Positions 1-8,891 of a DNA stretch of 64,000 bases are shown one piece after another (within the stretch, counting starts at the first letter, position 1; each line of letters opens with the position of its first letter). A model generated the notes under the pieces. It had not been told where the DNA came from. It worked only from the letters and a program-made list of their open reading frames with translations, and searched no databases. Source of the DNA: Streptomyces sp. WMMC940 (lineage in GTDB: Bacteria > Actinomycetota > Actinomycetes > Streptomycetales > Streptomycetaceae). Both the position numbers and the translations under genes were made by a program. The stretch spans positions 2,569,501-2,633,500 of the forward strand of contig NZ_JAPZBC010000001.1 of NCBI RefSeq assembly GCF_027460265.1. The letters are read 5' to 3'.

Positions 1-2
1 CC

Positions 3-173
3 GACGTCCTCGACGACTTCCACGTCCCCGGCGAGAAGAGCGCCACCCGGCGGTTCCGCCCTCCACACCCGGGAGGACTTCGGCGCCGACCGACCGTGCG
101 CGAGCGGCTGCGGCGAGGGGCACCCGCCCGAAAGTCACCGGTGCGGCGGCCCGCGACTCACTCGTACCTGTGA
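3..173 (+). CDS. Possible 3' end of a gene that begins left of the window
   Basis: One plus-strand frame is open from the window edge to a TGA at 171-173 and would end just before the convergent gene whose stop lies at 184. The residues at the edge read DVLDDFHVPGEKSATRRF, which looks like ordinary protein. The remainder is Arg/Pro-rich and could equally be a chance opening in GC-rich DNA. No domain is recognisable in 56 residues. Confidence 0.3.
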   Translation, partial: DVLDDFHVPGEKSATRRFRPPHPGGLRRRPTVRERLRRGAPARKSPVRRPATHSYL

Positions 174-183
174 GCCGCCGGGC

Positions 184-1401
184 TCAGACCGTCGTGTCGT
201 CGCTCGGCAGCGGTTCCCCCTCCCCCGCGTCGTCCGCCTCCTCCGGCGGGTCCGTGGCGAGGCCGAGAGCGGACCGGACGGCGATCTCGGTCTCCTGGCG
301 GAAGGCGTCGTCCGCCTCCGACGTGGCGTCCCAGAAGCTCTCCTCGTCCTGGGCGACCGCCGCCCGGCCGAAGTGGCGGCGGGCCGTGTCGTACTCCTTC
401 GCGCGGGTCAGCGCGTGCGTGCGGGCCGCCGCGGGCCAGGGTCCGGCGCGCAGGTCACGGGCCTCGGCTCCGAGCGTCCGCGCCATCCGCTCCGCCCAGG
501 CGCGGTTGGCCTCCGGATCGTCCTCGAAGAGGTCCTCCGGCTCCTCCCACCAGACCGCGTCGACGGCCATCTCACCCTCGAGGTAGGCGAGTTGCGCCGG
601 GTCGAGCGTCGTCCGGTCGCTACGGACGGAGGACACGAGCTTCGGCCCGCGGCTCGCCAGCGCACAGGTGACGCTCCGGTCGCCGAAGCGCCAGCTGTGC
701 CTGGTCGGCATGTAGTAGTAGGGCTCCGCCGTCCCGGGAACGGCCCACCAGTCCAGTGTGTAGGCGCTGTTGATGTCCTCGCACCGGCGCTCCGCCTCGG
801 TCTCGACCGTCTTCTCCCCCGGCCACTCGTCGAACCCGTCGAGCGGGAAGGTGCCGGTCACCTCGCCCTCGTGCGGTCGGTCGCAGTCCACGATCCGGAC
901 GGACGCCGCCTCCTCCTCGTCCTTCAGGCCGCGGCCCGGGGTGTCGAAGCACTGCCCGGTCCGCATGTCGAACGTGGAGTCCGCGGCGGCCCTGTCGCGG
1001 GCCGCCTGGCGGAAGCCGTCCCATGCCTCACCGGCGGTGCCGGTGGCGAACGCGACGGCCATGAGGATCGTGCTGATGACGGAGAGCGCGGTGCCCGCGA
1101 TCGCCAGACCCCGGCCCTCGTCGCCCCTCTTCCTGATCTGCGCCAGCGCGACCAGCCCGAGAACGAGGCCGAGCGGGGGCAGACAGCACACGATGCCCGT
1201 CACGAGGGAGCCGATGGCGAAGCCGTTGGTGCCCGGCCGCCGCGGCACCGCCCCGTAGGGCGGGTAGGGCGTTCCCGGCTGTACGCCCACCGGCGTCGGG
1301 TACGGGTACGCCGCCGGGGCGGGCTGCGGCGAGGACGGGGCGGGCGGCTGCGCCGGGTCGGACGCGCCCGGAGGCGTCCATCCCTGCGACGACGGTTCCA
1401 C
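184..1401 (-). CDS. DUF4190-type membrane protein with septum-formation-like extracellular domain
   Basis: Integral membrane protein of about 405 residues. The first 55 residues are Pro/Ala/Tyr-rich and probably cytoplasmic. Two hydrophobic helices follow (GFAIGSLVTGIVCCLPPLGL, then LAIAGTALSVISTILMAVAF) on either side of the short QIRKRGDEG loop typical of DUF4190. The outer part has the FDMRTGQCFDTPG and IVDCDRPHEGEV stretch of the septum-formation-like domain, with paired cysteines. I chose GTG at 1401 because AAGGAG lies about 10 nt upstream; an ATG at 1428 gives a longer form with no Shine-Dalgarno. The cellular role is unknown. Confidence 0.75.
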   Translation of the reverse strand: MEPSSQGWTPPGASDPAQPPAPSSPQPAPAAYPYPTPVGVQPGTPYPPYGAVPRRPGTNGFAIGSLVTGIVCCLPPLGLVLGLVALAQIRKRGDEGRGLAIAGTALSVISTILMAVAFATGTAGEAWDGFRQAARDRAAADSTFDMRTGQCFDTPGRGLKDEEEAASVRIVDCDRPHEGEVTGTFPLDGFDEWPGEKTVETEAERRCEDINSAYTLDWWAVPGTAEPYYYMPTRHSWRFGDRSVTCALASRGPKLVSSVRSDRTTLDPAQLAYLEGEMAVDAVWWEEPEDLFEDDPEANRAWAERMARTLGAEARDLRAGPWPAAARTHALTRAKEYDTARRHFGRAAVAQDEESFWDATSEADDAFRQETEIAVRSALGLATDPPEEADDAGEGEPLPSDDTTV

Positions 1402-1496
1402 GGGTACGGCGCTCCTTGTGAAGATCATGCGAACATCTGCGCGGGTCAGCGGATCATATGGCGGGAGCCGGGCGACGGGCAGCCGTAATACGCGGA

Positions 1497-1525
1497 AGGG
1501 GCGGCCGCTCGGCGCGGCCGCCCCT
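1497..1525 (-). terminator. Intrinsic terminator after the S8 protease gene
   Basis: A perfect 12-bp stem (AGGGGCGGCCGC and its complement) with a 5-nt loop lies about 50 nt beyond the stop codon of the protease gene on the minus strand. There is no U-tract, which is common in Streptomyces terminators. Confidence 0.65.
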
Positions 1526-1573
1526 CACTGCTCGTTCAGTCGCCGGACCCGGCACGGTCCGGTGCTCCGGGCG

Positions 1574-3148
1574 TCAGAACTGAAGACCCCAGGAGTCGAT
1601 CTTGCCGGTGTCCCACCAGGCGTTGTCGCTCACCCGCAGCTTCCAGGTGCCGTTCGCGACCTCCGAGGACGCGTTCACGGTGTAGGTGGTGTTGATGTCG
1701 TCGCTGCTGCCGCCGGTGCCGTACGACTTCAGCGTGTACGCGGTGCCGTCCGGGGCGATGAGCTGGACCTGGAGGTCACCGATGTAGGTGTGCACGATGC
1801 TGACCGGCACCTGGAGTGCGGCGGGTGCGTTGCCCGCGACGCCGCTGACGGTGACGGGCGACTCCACGGTGGCGTTGTCGTTGATCGCGTAGTCCGCGGT
1901 GTTCTCGAACTTCGACCCGGGCGGCGTGGTCGTGCCGCCGCCGACGTACAGCAGCCGGTTCGGCGAGCCGGAGCCCGGGTTGCCGACCACGTTCGGGGTC
2001 GCCGCGGCGGTCAGCGCCGAGGACACCTGCGCCGGGGTGGCGGTCCGGTTGTCCGCCAGGTAGAGCGCGGCGGCACCGGCGACGTGCGGGGTGGCCATCG
2101 AGGTACCGGAGATGGTGTTGGTCGCGCTGTCGCTGGAGTTCCACGCCGAGGTGATGGACGAGCCCGGGGCGAACACGTCGAGCACGCTGCCGTAGTTGGA
2201 GAAGCTGGAACGGGCGTCGCTGCTGGTGGTGGAGCCGACGGTGATGGCCTCGCCCACCCTTGCCGGGGAGTAGTTGGAGGCGTTGGCGCCGCTGTTGCCC
2301 GCCGCCACGGCGTAGGTGACGCCGGACGCGATGGAGTTGCGGACGGCGGTGTCCAGCGCCGTGTCGACGCCGCCACCGAGGCTCATGTTGGCGACGGCCG
2401 GCTTGACGGCGTTCTGCGTCACCCAGTCGATGCCCGCGACGACCTGGGCGGTGGTGCCGGAACCGGAGTTGTTGAGCACCCGGACGCCGACGACCTTCGC
2501 CTTCTTCGCGACACCGTAGGAGCCGCCGGCGACCGTGGCGGCGACGTGCGTGCCGTGGCCGTTGCCGTCCTGCGCCGTGTTGTCGTTGTCGATCGCGTCG
2601 TAGCCGTACGAGGCACGGCCGCCGAAGTCGTTGTGGCTGATCCGCACACCGGTGTCGATGATGTACGCGGTGACGCCCTCGCCCGCGGAGTCGGGGTAGG
2701 TGTAGCTCTGGTCGAGCGGCAGCGCGCGCTGGTCGATGCGGTCCAGACCCCAGGAGGGCGGGTTCGGCTGGGTGCCGGAGATGGTGAACACCCGGTTCTG
2801 CACGACGGATTCGACGGCGGGGTCGGCGGCGAACTTCCTGGCCTGCGCCTCGGAGAGCTCGACGGCGTATCCGTTGAGGGCGGAGCGGTACGTCTTCTTG
2901 ATCTTGGCGCCGTACTCCTCGGCGAGTTCTCTGCCTGCCTTGGATCCGGCGTCGGGGGCCGACTCGTCGAGGGTGACGATGTAGCTGCCGGCGATGGCAC
3001 CGGGGGCGCCCGCGTTCTCGATCACGCCCACCGGGGCGGGCTCTGCCGCGGTGGCCGGGAGAGCGGAGGCGGCACCGAGTGCCAGGGCGACGACGGCTGT
3101 CGCGCTGACCGCGGACAGTCTTCGCCGCGAGTTACGCATCACGGACAT
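1574..3148 (-). CDS. Secreted S8 (subtilisin-like) serine protease with I9 propeptide and P-domain
   Basis: Extracellular endopeptidase of 524 residues. The signal peptide starts MSVMRNSRRRLSAVSATAVV and runs to about residue 33. An inhibitor-I9 propeptide follows (SYIVTLDE). The S8 domain has all three catalytic blocks: Asp in YIIDTGVRISHNDF, His in GNGHGTHVA and Ser in GTSMATPHVAG. A C-terminal P/Homo-B domain begins near NTADYAINDN and ends DSWGLQF. ATG 3148 is preceded by AGGAGGA at about 8 nt. The neighbours are unrelated and it appears monocistronic. Confidence 0.93.
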   Translation of the reverse strand: MSVMRNSRRRLSAVSATAVVALALGAASALPATAAEPAPVGVIENAGAPGAIAGSYIVTLDESAPDAGSKAGRELAEEYGAKIKKTYRSALNGYAVELSEAQARKFAADPAVESVVQNRVFTISGTQPNPPSWGLDRIDQRALPLDQSYTYPDSAGEGVTAYIIDTGVRISHNDFGGRASYGYDAIDNDNTAQDGNGHGTHVAATVAGGSYGVAKKAKVVGVRVLNNSGSGTTAQVVAGIDWVTQNAVKPAVANMSLGGGVDTALDTAVRNSIASGVTYAVAAGNSGANASNYSPARVGEAITVGSTTSSDARSSFSNYGSVLDVFAPGSSITSAWNSSDSATNTISGTSMATPHVAGAAALYLADNRTATPAQVSSALTAAATPNVVGNPGSGSPNRLLYVGGGTTTPPGSKFENTADYAINDNATVESPVTVSGVAGNAPAALQVPVSIVHTYIGDLQVQLIAPDGTAYTLKSYGTGGSSDDINTTYTVNASSEVANGTWKLRVSDNAWWDTGKIDSWGLQF

Positions 3149-3340
3149 GTGAGGGGTCCTCCTCATTGGTGGTGCGTTGTCGTGGGGGTATGCGGCAGGG
3201 ACATGACAAACACAACGCGGTGGGTGCCCGCGAAATCGCCGCGCCACTGCCGTCCCGAAAGATTGGCTGATCCATAGGAATCCCACAAGAGTTCGGACGG
3301 CCCGTAACACGCGTGCCACATGACTGCCATGCTGGATCAC

Positions 3341-4462
3341 ATGACGGACTATCAGTGCCCGAGGTGCGGCGCACGTTCCCCGGTCGAGTCGCTCGCCTGG
3401 CGCTGCCCCCGGTGCCACGGCCCGTGGGACCTCGACTTCGCCGCGGCGCCCGTGTCCCTCGACACCCTCGCGGGCAGGGTCGGTTCACTGTGGCGGTACG
3501 AGGAGGCGCTGCCGCTCTCCGCGACGGAGGCCACGGGCGACGGTCCCGGAGCCGTCTCGCTCGGGGAGGGACGGACCCCGCTGGTCCCCCTCACCGCCAC
3601 CGTCACCGCGAAGCTGGACTTCCTGATGCCGACCCTTTCGTTCAAGGACCGCGGGGCGGTCGTGCTCGTCGAGCTCGCCCGCCGGCTGAAGCCGCGCCGC
3701 GTGATCGCCGACAGCAGCGGCAACGCGGGCACGTCGATCGCCGCGTACTGCGCCCGCGCGGGCCTGGACTGCACCGTGTACGTCCCGGCCGCGACCTCCC
3801 CGAAGAAGATCGAGCAGATCGCCGCCCACGGCGCCCGTCCGGACCGCGTGCCCGGCGACCGGGAGGCGACCGCACGCGCCGCACGCGCCGCCGCCGACGA
3901 GGACGGCGTCTTCTACGCCTCGCACGTCCACAACCCGTACTTCCTGCACGGCACGAAGACCTATGTGTACGAGATCTGGGAGGACCTCGGCGGCAGACTG
4001 CCCGAGGTACTGGTCCTGCCCGTCGGCAACGGCACCCTGCTGCTCGGCGCCCACCTGGCCGTCGAGGAACTGCGCACCCACGGGCTGATCGCGGAACGGC
4101 CGGCGATCGTCGCGGTCCAGACGGCCGCGGTCGCGCCCCTGGCCCGCGCGTTCCGCGCCGGGGCGGACGACATCACCCCGGCGGAGGCGGCGCCCACCCT
4201 CGCCGAGGGCATCGCCATTCCCGCTCCGCCCCGGTCCCGCCAGATCCTCTCCGCCGTACGCGCCTGCGGCGGCACCTTCCTGACGGTGACGGACGACCCG
4301 ATCCGCGCCGCCCAGCTCGACCTCGCCGCCCGCGGCCTGTTCGTCGAGCCCACGGGCGCGGCCTGCTGGGCGGCGATCCAGGAGCACGGCCTGGAGGGCC
4401 GCACGGCGGTGGTGCCGCTGTGCGGGGCGGGGGCGAAGACGGGGGTCGCCGCCGAGGGGTGA
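3341..4462 (+). CDS. Threonine synthase-like PLP-dependent enzyme
   Basis: Fold-type II PLP enzyme of the threonine synthase/cysteate synthase group, expected to carry out beta-replacement or elimination at a phosphorylated or activated amino acid. The N-terminus is a zinc-ribbon-like YQCPRCGARSPVESLAWRCPRC, as in actinobacterial threonine synthases. The PLP lysine lies in LSFKDRG and the phosphate-binding loop in SSGNAGTS; VLPVGNGTLLLGAH matches the glycine loop. ATGs at 3320, 3329 and 3341 all lack a good Shine-Dalgarno, so the start is uncertain. It is not near other threonine genes, so the true substrate is open. Confidence 0.8.
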   Translation: MTDYQCPRCGARSPVESLAWRCPRCHGPWDLDFAAAPVSLDTLAGRVGSLWRYEEALPLSATEATGDGPGAVSLGEGRTPLVPLTATVTAKLDFLMPTLSFKDRGAVVLVELARRLKPRRVIADSSGNAGTSIAAYCARAGLDCTVYVPAATSPKKIEQIAAHGARPDRVPGDREATARAARAAADEDGVFYASHVHNPYFLHGTKTYVYEIWEDLGGRLPEVLVLPVGNGTLLLGAHLAVEELRTHGLIAERPAIVAVQTAAVAPLARAFRAGADDITPAEAAPTLAEGIAIPAPPRSRQILSAVRACGGTFLTVTDDPIRAAQLDLAARGLFVEPTGAACWAAIQEHGLEGRTAVVPLCGAGAKTGVAAEG

Positions 4463-4707
4463 CCGTTCGGGCCCGGCACCGGGGCACGCCCACCGCGGCG
4501 GGGCACCCCACCGGGTCGCCGCTCAGGGCACCGGCGGGTAAGGCCGGTTCGGGGAGGCCCGCCCGCCTTCCCGAGGCGCGCGCCCATCCTGACCCGCGAC
4601 GGAGACCCATACACCGCCCTGACCAGCCATCTCTCCGCCGGCATGCGTTGGCTCCCGAGGGTCGTCTGCGGGTGTCCTGCGGACTGGTTGCGGGCCGGAG
4701 GGCACCC

Positions 4708-6367
4708 TCACCCGGATGCCCTGGGGCTTCCATCCTTCATACCCAGACGCGCCTGCTCCTCCTCGACGATCCGGCGGGCCAGCTCGGTGTCCGACACGTC
4801 GACCGCGTCCGGGGTGGCTTCCGCCACGGCGCTACGGCGGGCGTAGGCATCGAACAGGCGGGTCTTCTCCTCCAGCATCTGCACCATGCGTTCGTCCACT
4901 CCCCCGGTGGCGAGCAGACGATGCACGTGCACCGACCTGACCTGGCCCATACGGTGGGCCCGGGCCACCGCCTGGTGTTCGATGGTCGGCTTGATCTGCG
5001 GCTCGCAGATGATGACCACGGAGGCAGCCTGCATATTGAGGCCGATGCCGGCCGCCTGGATCTGTGCCAGGAGCACCGCTGGTCCCGAGACCCCGGCGAA
5101 GTCGTCGACGATCTGCTGCCGTCGCCCGGCCGGGACGCTACCGGTAAGCGGACCGAACATCGGAGTACCGGCAGTGGGACCCCCAGCGAGCGCCCCCTTC
5201 ACCACGCCCAGCACGTCCTTGAAATTGGAGAAGACCACGGTCTTCTGCCCGTTCTCGCCGGCCTCCTGAACGATCTCGCGGAGCCTGTCCAGCTTGGCCG
5301 ACCTCTCGGGGCGCATGTACGCAGCCCTGCGCATCGCCATGAAGTTGCCTGCGCGCACCGCATCGCGGTACGCCTCCTCGTCCGACGCGCTCAGCTCCTC
5401 CCACTCGTCGGTCTGCTGAAGACTCGGGAGTTCCGTCAGCACGTCTTCCTGGTTACGCCTCAGGTAGACCGGGGCGACTGCCTTGCGGAAGGCGACTGAT
5501 CCCGCCAGAGCGTCCCGCTCGCCCAGGGAATCCGCCACCCCTCCATCGAGCATCCGGACCAGGTTGCGAAACTCCACGACCCGGTTCTCCATCGGTGTTC
5601 CGGTCATGAAGAGGCTGCGCTCACAACGCTCCGTCCACAGGGCGACCGACCGAGACCGCTTGGTCTTCGGGTTCTTCACGGAGTGAGCTTCGTCGACGAC
5701 GAGCAGCCCGACCTCCCCGCCGCCCGGCGCCGGAAATCCGCGCAGTGCGTCGAACGTGGTCACCCCCGCCCCGCCCCGCCCCTTCCAGTCGGCGAACGCG
5801 TAGTGCCGGTCGGGCCCGTGGAGCACCATGGCGCGAAGGGCGCTGCGGGCCTCGATCTCCCGAGTCCAGTTCACGAGAACGCTCGCCGGGCAGACGACCA
5901 TGAAATGGCTCTGCCCCTCGGCGGCCAGGTGTGCCAGCACGGCAATCGCTTGGACGGTCTTCCCCAGACCCATCTCGTCGCCGAGTATCACCTTGCGCTG
6001 CGCAAGGGCGAACCTCGCGCCGAACGCCTGGTAGCCGCGCAGGGAGACCCGCCGATGCGAGTCGTCGAGCTGTTGCGTCCGTACCCGCTCGGCGATCTCA
6101 TCCGGCGAGCTCGCGAGTGACCGCCGCGTCGTGAATCGGCTTCAGCGCCGCCCGCACCGCCTCGACGGCCCTACCGTGGTCACCGATCACTGCCTGTGCC
6201 ACGTCGTACAGTCGCACTCCCCTCGCGACCGTGTCCCGCTCGCCACGCCCCAACGCTTCCCGCCCCTCTTGCACCGTCCCCGCATCCTCCCATCGCGGGC
6301 ACCGATCCATGACGGGTATCCGTCCACAGTCCCGACCTCCTACGACCGCCGGTAGGATCGGCACCAT
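4708..6367 (-). pseudogene. SNF2-family DEAD/DEAH helicase, 5' truncated and frameshifted
   Basis: The readable part encodes both RecA lobes of a SWI2/SNF2 ATPase: LRGYQAFGARFALAQRK, Walker A DEMGLGKT, DEAH-type VVDEAH, SLFMTGTPMENR, the Q-rich GIGLNMQAASVVI and motif VI QAVARAHRMGQ. Coding homology continues upstream of the GTG at 5991 (DEIAERVRTQQLDDSHRRVS) but that frame meets a stop at 6142-6144. The apparent N-terminal continuation (KPIHDAAVTRELAG) is in another frame and stops at 6098-6100, so a frameshift lies near 6100. The usual several hundred N-terminal residues are missing: homology stops where the plus-strand antitoxin gene begins at 6366. A shortened ATPase starting at 5991 could still be translated, but it would lack the first SNF2 motif. 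Confidence 0.8.
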
Positions 6368-6617
6368 GAGCGGTAGCAGGAAGTATTCGATCAGCCTGCC
6401 CGAGGACCTCGCCGAGGCCGTACGCGCCCACGTGGGCCCCGGCGGCTTCTCCGCCTACGTCGCCGAGGCACTCGAACAGCGGGTCGCCATGGACAAGCTC
6501 CGGGAGATCGTCACCGACTTCGAGACCGACAACGAAGCCCTCACCCGCGAGGAGGTCGAGGCCGCCCGGGCGCTGCTGCGTCACGACCACCGGCAGGCCG
6601 GCGGGGCGGCCTCCTGA
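6366..6617 (+). CDS. Ribbon-helix-helix antitoxin of a PIN-toxin pair
   Basis: An 83-residue predicted antitoxin. The start RKYSISLPEDLAEAVRAHVG is a short beta strand followed by a helix, as in RHH DNA-binding folds (CopG/VapB type). FSAYVAEALEQRVAMDKL forms the second helix, and an acidic, Ala-rich tail should wrap the toxin. The stop overlaps the start of the downstream PIN gene (TGATG), so the pair is translationally coupled. The family normally represses its own promoter. The ATG at 6366 lies very close to the expected promoter and the transcript may be nearly leaderless. A paralogue sits at 8212-8487. Confidence 0.85.
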   Translation: MSGSRKYSISLPEDLAEAVRAHVGPGGFSAYVAEALEQRVAMDKLREIVTDFETDNEALTREEVEAARALLRHDHRQAGGAAS

Positions 6618-7009
6618 TGCCCGGCACCCTCCTGCTCGACAGCGAAGGACTCTCGAAGCTCTACCGCAAGGACCGTACCGTCATGGCTCTGGTCCAAGCG
6701 GCGTCGGAAGAAGGCATCCGCGTCGCCACCAGTGCCATGACCAGCCTCGAGGCCGACTACGAGCGCATCCACCCGGCCCGCATCAAGTGGGTCCTCTCCC
6801 GCGTCGACGTTCACGACGTCACCAAGGAGATCACCGACCAGGCCGCCGCGCTCCTGCGCGCCCATCACCTCCACGGCCACGAGTACGCCATCGATGCCGC
6901 CTTCGTCGTCATCGCCCGCAACGCACCCCGGCCGGTCACCGTTCTCACGTCCGACCCCGAGGATCTGACACTCCTGTGCGGTCCTTCCGTGGAGGTCGTC
7001 AAGGTCTGA
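6617..7009 (+). CDS. PIN-domain toxin (VapC-like ribonuclease)
   Basis: A 130-residue PIN nuclease predicted to cleave RNA using Mg2+ held by acidic residues. Visible acids are Asp in LLLDSEGLSKL, Glu in MTSLEADYE, Asp in YAIDAAFVV and Asp in LTSDPEDL, the usual spacing of the PIN quartet. Family length is 120-140, so it is complete. It overlaps the antitoxin stop by one base. About 40% of positions match the second toxin at 8484-8891 by eye (for example VLSRVDVHDVT against LLSRLQVQDVT, HGHEYAIDA against HGHKYAIDA). Confidence 0.88.
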   Translation: MPGTLLLDSEGLSKLYRKDRTVMALVQAASEEGIRVATSAMTSLEADYERIHPARIKWVLSRVDVHDVTKEITDQAAALLRAHHLHGHEYAIDAAFVVIARNAPRPVTVLTSDPEDLTLLCGPSVEVVKV

Positions 7010-7080
7010 GGCAGCCTGACGCGGACCGGACCTGCCGCTGCCCCGCATCGCGGGGCAAGGGCTCCACACCGGCAGACGCC

Positions 7081-7114
7081 TGTGCCCGACCCGCCAACAG
7101 GCGAGTCGGGCACA
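7081..7114 (+). terminator. Intrinsic terminator after the first toxin-antitoxin operon
   Basis: The arms TGTGCCCGAC and GTCGGGCACA form a perfect 10-bp stem with a 14-nt loop, followed by GTTCTT. It lies about 70 nt after the toxin stop codon. Confidence 0.7.
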
Positions 7115-7319
7115 GTTCTTGACGAGACGTCACATGTTGAACGGAATGTCTGTCACAGCGCTGTGACCTGCGAAGACGATCCTCTGAGAGATTCAGGTCA
7201 GCACAGAACCAACACGAGGGGAGTCACAGGCAAGGGGGTGCGGACAAGGCCGAACGGGAGAGGTCCCCATCGTCGGCGGTCTCGTGGCCCTGACCCTTCC
7301 GAATCGCTACGGTTGTGCC

Positions 7320-7901
7320 ATGACCGCACTGCCCGACTGGATGCGCCCGCCGCGCGCGGAAGGCTGGTTCGCGGAGGACCTGGACCGCCTCCCCGAGGCG
7401 CCCCGCCACACCGAGCTCATCGACGGAGCCCTCGTCTTCATGATGTCGCCCCAGCGGTGGTGGCACGGCCACCTCGTCACCATGCTCACCGTCGCCCTCA
7501 TGGAGCAAACGCCCGCCGATCTCAGGGTCGGCCGCGAGATGACCATAAGGCTCGACCTGCGCAATCGACCCGAACCGGATCTGCTGGTGACGACGGCCGA
7601 CTACGACGGCGATCGCACCTGGTTCACACCGGACGAGGTACGACTCGTCATCGAGGTCGTGTCCCCCGAGTCCGCCCACCGGGACCGCACGGTAAAGCTT
7701 CGCAAGTACGCAGAGGCCGGCATCCCGCACTACTGGTGTATCGAGGACGAGGACGGCTTCCCCGTCGTCCACGTCTACGAACTCGACGAACCGACTGGCG
7801 TCTACGCGCCTGCCGGCATCTTCCGGGGCGACCTGAAGCGCCCTGTGCCTTTCGAGATCAGCCTGGATCTCGACAAGCTCACCCCGCCGCGGGGCAGCTA
7901 G
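7320..7901 (+). CDS. Uma2-family (DUF820) putative restriction endonuclease
   Basis: A 193-residue member of the PD-(D/E)XK-like Uma2 family that is expanded in Streptomyces. Key residues: HTELIDGALVFM near the start, the nuclease core RPEPDLLV, then LVIEVVSPES and KLRKYAEAGIPHYW, which carries the conserved Glu and Lys. The biological substrate is not known for most members. ATG 7320 follows ACGGTTGTGCC with no clear Shine-Dalgarno, so it may be leaderless; an upstream in-frame start at 7284 is unlikely. It stands alone between two TA modules. Confidence 0.88.
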   Translation: MTALPDWMRPPRAEGWFAEDLDRLPEAPRHTELIDGALVFMMSPQRWWHGHLVTMLTVALMEQTPADLRVGREMTIRLDLRNRPEPDLLVTTADYDGDRTWFTPDEVRLVIEVVSPESAHRDRTVKLRKYAEAGIPHYWCIEDEDGFPVVHVYELDEPTGVYAPAGIFRGDLKRPVPFEISLDLDKLTPPRGS

Positions 7902-8013
7902 AAGTCAGCACCACATGAGCACGGGAACACAGGAGGGGCCGGGCTCGCCAGAGGTCGACCCCTTCTGAACTGCCCGCTTGACCCACTATCTAGCACATGG
8001 CAATCAACTGATC

Positions 8014-8030
8014 ACACATTGAAGCGGAAC
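8014..8030 (+). repeat. 17-bp direct repeat, left copy (candidate attachment-site scar)
   Basis: ACACATTGAAGCGGAAC is repeated in the same orientation at 11646-11662. Here the match to a ychF 3' end runs on (CTCCACCAC). Read on the minus strand it gives VVEFRFNV without an in-frame stop codon at the usual place, which is what I remember as the extreme C-terminus of actinobacterial YchF. No ychF gene is present in the window, so this would be a scar left by a mobile element. A CCCAGCACCATCCCAGCACGGG block lies about 40 nt further in (8071-8092). Confidence 0.5.
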
Positions 8031-8186
8031 TCCACCACAACCGGCCTGACCTGCGGTTATGCGGGCGCGTCCCAGCACCATCCCAGCACGGGATTCACTG
8101 CAAACTACAAAAAGATCTCGAAGCGCCAAGACTACGCATCACCGCCCACCCCGGGTACAGATCGCACAGCACTCCAGGCGCTGTAA

Positions 8187-8200
8187 TAGTTTCTGTACTA
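8187..8200 (+). promoter_or_regulatory. Candidate operator of the second TA module
   Basis: TAGT-N6-ACTA (TAGTTTCTGTACTA) lies 12 nt before the antitoxin ATG in the otherwise AT-richer TAATAGTTTCTGTACTAGAC. Short inverted repeats over the promoter are normal for RHH antitoxin autorepression. The half-sites are only 4 bp, so this is an inference. Confidence 0.35.
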
Positions 8201-8211
8201 GACTTGCAGCC

Positions 8212-8487
8212 ATGAAGTCTCCCCGCCCCGGCGGCACGGAGAACATCTCCGTCTCGATGCCCTCGGAACTCCTCGATGCTCTGCGCACACGTACCGGCAA
8301 GCGCGGCGTGTCCGCATATGTGACGGCAGCGGTCCGGCACCAGCTCGCGATGGACGGCCTCTCCGAGATCGTGGCCGCCTACGAAGCCGAGCACGAGCCG
8401 CTGAGCGAGGCCGAAGTCCAGGCCGCGCAGAGCGAACTGTTCGGTGACGCGCCGGCGCCGTACGCGTCGAACGACAGCGCCGCATGA
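8212..8487 (+). CDS. Ribbon-helix-helix antitoxin, second copy
   Basis: A 91-residue antitoxin paralogous to the one at 6366. ENISVSMPSELLDALRTRTG gives the RHH strand and first helix, and VSAYVTAAVRHQLAMDGLSEIV the second, followed by an acidic linker. It overlaps the downstream toxin by 4 nt (ATGA). ATG 8212 was chosen because it aligns with the paralogue; the in-frame extension back to 8059 runs through non-coding, repeat-bearing DNA. Confidence 0.85.
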   Translation: MKSPRPGGTENISVSMPSELLDALRTRTGKRGVSAYVTAAVRHQLAMDGLSEIVAAYEAEHEPLSEAEVQAAQSELFGDAPAPYASNDSAA

Positions 8488-8891
8488 GGGAGCCCGCGGC
8501 CAGGTCCCTGGTGCTCGACTCCCAGGCGCTGTCGCTGCTGCTGCGCAACGATCGCCAGATGATCACCCGGATCGAGGCCGCTCGACGCGTGGGCGTGCCC
8601 GTCCTCGTATCTGCCCTGACGGTGGTGGAGGCCGTTTACGGGAAGACGGACACCGCCCGACTGCGCTGGCTGCTCTCCCGCCTTCAGGTCCAGGACGTCA
8701 CCCAGGCGGACAGCCTCACGGCGGTGCAGCTACTGAGTGACGCCGGCGGCCTGCACGGCCACAAGTACGCCATCGACGCCCTCGTCGCCGCGATGGCGCT
8801 CCGCTCCCCGGCACCCGTCCTCGTACTGACCTCGGATCGCGACGACTGGTCGAAGCTGTGCGGCGACCAAGTGCAGATCAAGAATGTCTGA
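8484..8891 (+). CDS. PIN-domain toxin, second copy
   Basis: A 135-residue PIN nuclease. The acidic set is conserved: Asp in LVLDSQALSLL, Glu in TVVEAVYG, Asp in KYAIDALVA and Asp in VLTSDRDDW. Its stop at 8889-8891 falls within a few bases of the point where coding similarity of the convergent, truncated hsdR gene stops, so the TA module sits right on the deletion junction. Confidence 0.87.
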   Translation: MREPAARSLVLDSQALSLLLRNDRQMITRIEAARRVGVPVLVSALTVVEAVYGKTDTARLRWLLSRLQVQDVTQADSLTAVQLLSDAGGLHGHKYAIDALVAAMALRSPAPVLVLTSDRDDWSKLCGDQVQIKNV

